Of a stretch of 32,026 nt of DNA, positions 28,651 to 32,026 are shown piece by piece. Made by a program: the position numbers and the translations under genes. Below the pieces are notes generated by a model, which searched no databases, was not told the DNA's origin, and worked only from the letters and a program-made list of their open reading frames with translations. Numbering within the stretch: the first letter of the stretch is position 1; every line of letters starts with the position of its first letter. The DNA is from Gracilariopsis chorda (taxonomy: Eukaryota > Rhodophyta > Florideophyceae > Gracilariales > Gracilariaceae), in the NCBI GenBank assembly GCA_003194525.1, contig NBIV01000423.1:1-32026 (forward strand), in the 5' to 3' direction.

Positions 28651-30062
28651 TGAACGTGACTGTTGGTCAGAACTGTAGATAGAGCACTTTCTGTCGATGC
28701 GATGTAGCGGCGTCAGGACTATAGAAAAGAGCAGGCACAAGGACCTTGGTAGTTCTCCCAAGGATGCCCCCGACTCCCCAGAGATTGAACTGGAGTCGGG
28801 TTTTTATTTTGCCTTCTTCTGGCGGGTTCCCCAAAGAGGCTGTTTCCTCTTTGAGTTGCGCTGACCAACTACGTTTGGATTCTAGCGCAATGAGCAGACT
28901 GCAACCTACGCAAAAGAGGTGTGGGTAGACTAATAGGATGGGTACCTACCCAAAAACAATGATCAGTTCTTTTGCTACCACCTATAGGTTCCCACCCACG
29001 CGCCAGCACATACCTCCGTTAACAGTGACCCCCCGGCCCCCAGGGCTCACATGGTCATCAGCCTTCTCCGCGGCACCCTCCACAGCACTGCACGTAGCAC
29101 AAAGTGCCACGCCCGAGCAATCTAGCTCCTATTTTCTCTCGAAATGACCATCCCTAGCACCAGCCTGTTCAGCAGCAGCCTGCTCAGCTTCAGCTGTCGA
29201 ACGTGCAGACTTATGTTCAAAACTATCGTACGTTCAATAGCTCACCAATTTCTCCCGCTCCACCCCCTTTCCACCCCCTTTTTGCCAGCCGCTGACAAAC
29301 AAGATGTTCTTTTCTCGTTTCCTTACACACAGGCCCCTTCAACTTTCACTACAGCTGCACCGTCAATCTAACCTTAGGTGACGGAGAGTGTTTCACTCGA
29401 GTAATGTCCTGCCAACAGTGGGCCAACAGAGCCGACAGTTGGCAGGACATGGCTCGAGTGGCGCACTCTCCATCACCTGTCCCCGCGCCATTCAACCCCA
29501 TACCGCCTGTGGCGTCTGTGCATCCGGCGGGCCGCACGTCTCACCGTACTCCACCCGCCAGTACGCCCCGCAACAGCTGCTTTCACAGGCGCTCGGCGCA
29601 TTTCCGTCCGTACGCTCACTACCTCGGCTGTCGCCACTGATGAAACGTCCTCCAAACGCAGCCGTCTGTCTCCACGTACAATGCCCACATCCAACTCCAG
29701 CGAGTCTGGGAGTTGCGAAGATAGATTCCATAACATGCATACCCGCAGCTACGGCTCCACGTTGGCGATGTGAACCAAACCTCTCTGAATGACTGGGAGG
29801 CTGTGGTAGACATGTATTTGCATGGAAGCGGTGCTCCGGACGGTGTGCCGCTGCGCGATCATTGCAAAGAAGACGGTCGTTCGTGTGAATGACCGCAAAC
29901 TACTGGAGAAGCGCCGCAATATCGGAAAGACGTTTGAGTTTTTAGGCGCGTCGAGATTCGAGGCGGCGATCGGCTATTGTTGGGAGGGCAACTTGCGCCG
30001 CATGCAGAAAATGTACAGTGTGATCAGTCGTTGTCGCATTGTGAGCGCCATGAGGAAGGCGG
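28651..30062 (+). pseudogene. Decayed spliced gene, terminal copy 2
   Basis: Same damaged gene as 4270-5700, with the LTR-like insertion and intron at 29228-29332. It lacks the extra T that breaks copy 1 near 5566, so the frame from 29892 reads GKTFEFLGASRFEAAIGY, but it has its own one-base losses near 29650 and 29765 and an extra T near 29880. These complementary breaks look like read errors layered on a real pseudogene. Confidence 0.65.
28661..29024. mobile_element. Solo LTR-like insertion, terminal copy 2
   Basis: Counterpart of 4281-4644, also 364 bp with TG...CA ends and GTGAC on both sides (28656-28660, 29025-29029). A few base differences, one of which (near 28854) breaks the second hairpin. 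Confidence 0.65.
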
Positions 30063-30195
30063 TCCACACTAATGTAATTCGCAGTGGCGAGACGCTAGTA
30101 GTACATGGTCCACACAAGCAGTTGCCTCATTCGGGCAGAATGAAGAAAGATGACCGATACGACCGAAAAGAACGGGTTCTAACCCAGTGTTAAGA

Positions 30196-30998
30196 ATGCG
30201 CTTTTCGCTACCTCTACTGCGCCGCACCAGCACGCCCCCTCTGTCAAGCAGAGCAGCAGCGAGCAGCAACACTCATATCGCCCATCAACCGCGCCCTGGG
30301 AATTTCGCCCCGCCTAATTGTTGTAGCGTGACGTGCACGGATGTATTCATGAGTTGCAGCAGCTTCTCAGATTGGCTGACTACGCGCCGGGCGATCAAGT
30401 CATATTTCTGGGCGATCTCGTTGCAAAGGGTCCGGATTCCCCGTCAGTCGTCCAGTTAGCGCGTGAGATCGGCGCAAAGACCGTGCGAGGAAACCATGAC
30501 TATGAGGTCATCCGCTTCTGGGAAGCGCGACGTCGTGGCGACCACGCCATCGTCTCACCCGAGCATGCCGCCATCGCCGCCAAACTTTCAACTGCAGACG
30601 TTAGGTTTTTGGGCGATGCACCGTGGTTCATTGAGGCCGCTGATATGAAGCACTTGTTTGTTCACGCCGGCTTCATCCCGCGCGTGAAGCTCACCCAACA
30701 GAACCCTCGCCTTATGATGAATATGAGGAGCGTTTTGAAGGACGGAACAGTTACGGCGAAAAGTGTCGTTGGTTATGAATGGGCAAAGTTGTGGCAGGGT
30801 CCTCACACCGTGGTTTTCGGACATGACGCGTGTCGCGGCTTGCAGCACTTTCAGTATGCTAGGGGAATTGACACGGGATGTGTTTACGGTGGCCGATTGA
30901 CCGCTTTACTGTTACCCGAGAATCGACTCATCTCTGTTGCCGCAAAGCGCGCCTATGTGTCTCCGAGGAAGTTGCGCACCGTTCTTTGTGACCAGTAA
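30196..30998 (+). CDS. ApaH-like phosphatase, terminal copy 2 (frame broken near its start)
   Basis: Same gene as 5820-6623. The catalytic body from after the first metal motif is identical, but the N-terminal coding part has a lost C near 30209, a scrambled CAG run (30247-30270) and an extra C inside the GDVHG codons near 30327. The result is an apparent ORF starting only at 30333 without the GD of the first motif. Given the intact copy, these are probably assembly errors. Confidence 0.7.
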
Positions 30999-31391
30999 CC
31001 TCGTCTGCTGCCCTTTTTATGGTTATTACTCATTATCGCTTCCGCATTCGCATCTGCATCTGCATCTTTACTCCCTCCTCACCAAATTCTATCTTAACAA
31101 TTGTACTTTCTTCCCCATGCTTCTAATGGCACATGCACAACTTTTCCCACGTTCTCTGCTCAATCACTCACCTGCCTTTTTCCTTTTTGTCACATGGTCA
31201 TGCATGCCAAAACGTCCTATGACGCAAGCACCTGCGTGCATTGCAACGCTGTAAGACTAAACAAAAAAGCTGTTCGTTGACATCCCCCCCATAACCCCGA
31301 CACAAAAACAACAAGTTCTTATGGGTACTGCTCCTGGCCTTGTGCTGGAAACACGTATGTACTGCGTTGCGCGCGTGATCCATCTTCTCTC

Positions 31392-31598
31392 ATGGCCCCT
31401 CGTACTGAATTATTCTCTCTGTGTAAATGGGCAGTAAACCCGCATACGCAACATCTACACACAAAGCTCCGAAAGGTTGAGTTACGGGCAAATGCCTCCA
31501 ACCACCGTTGGGACATTCGCTCTGAAGGGCGCGTTCATTATCTCAAACTGAATGAAACCATCCCCGACTGGAAAAACGTAAAGATTCGTCGGGCTTGA
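31392..31598 (+). CDS. Small ORF, terminal copy 2
   Basis: Identical to the 68-residue frame at 7015-7221. Unknown function. Confidence 0.25.
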   Translation: MAPRTELFSLCKWAVNPHTQHLHTKLRKVELRANASNHRWDIRSEGRVHYLKLNETIPDWKNVKIRRA

Positions 31599-32026
31599 AT
31601 GGATGCATTACATGTTCGTCGTGCTCGCAACCGCTATATTATTGTGTGAAGTGCGCTGCGCTTGTTGGATTCACGTTCAGGTTTCTTTTCTTCGATCTTC
31701 ACTCCCAGCCATGCAATGACCGCCGGACCTTTGCAAGCGTAGGACCTTGTACAGTAACCTAAGGAATTGACGTGAAGTCTACAGTAGGTGACGGTTGTAA
31801 CGCAAAACTGTCACGCAGAATCTGCTCAGTGGCATACGAATTGTATGGCACGATGTAACTGACATATTTACAATCTTTGGCTCTACCTGGAAGGGTACAG
31901 ATTAGACATCAATATACCATGGGTGCAGAAGGTAGAAAGGTGGCAGTTGGCACAGTGACCAATGGGCAGCGCGTACCGTCGGTGCTGTGTGCACGCACAG
32001 TACACGCGCAAGCGCCCCTCCGCCGC

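Larger units (their letters stand above)
26264..30062 (+). repeat. Element copy A within terminal copy 2
   Basis: Same sequence as 1880-5684 apart from small indels, including loss of six bases near 27882. See element A. Probably the same locus as in copy 1. Confidence 0.85.
24387..32026 (+). repeat. Long direct terminal repeat, copy 2
   Basis: Second copy of bases 1-7650. The coordinate offset is 24386 at the left end and drifts to 24376 at the right end through small indels. The copy is cut off by the window end, just before the minisatellite that starts at 7749 in copy 1. It carries the same genes: AlkD-like protein, element A with its LTR, phosphatase, and a small ORF. If the molecule is circular, this copy is the same DNA as copy 1 and should not be counted twice. 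Confidence 0.95.

Noticed and set aside
1..32026. tRNA, rRNA or other structural RNA genes
   Set aside because: A scan by eye found no cloverleaf with a proper T-loop and no rRNA-like sequence. The GTTCG...-like stretch near 23095-23117 lacks the other arms.

Overview
This window looks like nuclear DNA of a microbial eukaryote. Support comes from short GT-AG introns that restore reading frames across otherwise frame-shifted ORFs (at 15652-15745, 19657-19780 and probably 23150-23256), a TATA box, an apparent solo LTR, and eukaryote-style F-box and ApaH-like phosphatase genes. There are no bacterial operons or ribosome binding sites. The lineage cannot be fixed from the sequence. A unicellular alga is one possibility among several.

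The dominant structure is a 7.64 kb direct repeat. Bases 1-7650 recur at 24387-32026, and the two copies begin and end exactly at the window edges. They differ almost only by scattered one-base indels, mostly in homopolymers, as expected of assembly noise. This is what an over-assembled circular molecule, or a contig from a tandem array, with a unit of about 24.38 kb would look like. On that reading the unique content is about 1-24386.

Layout of the unit: (1) 888-1898, minus strand, an AlkD-like HEAT protein. (2) 1880-5684, element copy A, carrying a decayed copy of a spliced gene with a 364-bp LTR-like insertion in its third or fourth codon. (3) 5820-6623, an ApaH-like phosphatase. (4) 7743-8442, a proline-rich repeat protein encoded by a 69-bp minisatellite with two frame-breaking units. 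(5) 8443-11836, mostly without supportable genes apart from a decayed gene at 10384-10788. (6) 11837-14438, a second, rearranged element copy (B) ending in a 370-bp-arm inverted repeat. (7) 14702-18300, the inverted copy A', which holds the only apparently intact version of the spliced gene (387 residues). (8) 18935-20720, a promoter region with TGACGT motifs and a TATA box, followed by a spliced F-box gene and its broken inverted copy. (9) 21.1-24.2 kb, fragmentary coding sequence, including a possible spliced gene on the minus strand and an ORF split by one TGA.

The genes do not form a recognisable pathway. The organising principle is repeated duplication, inversion and decay of one gene-bearing module (A/B/A') alongside housekeeping-type genes. 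Gene assignments come from motifs read by eye. No database search was possible.
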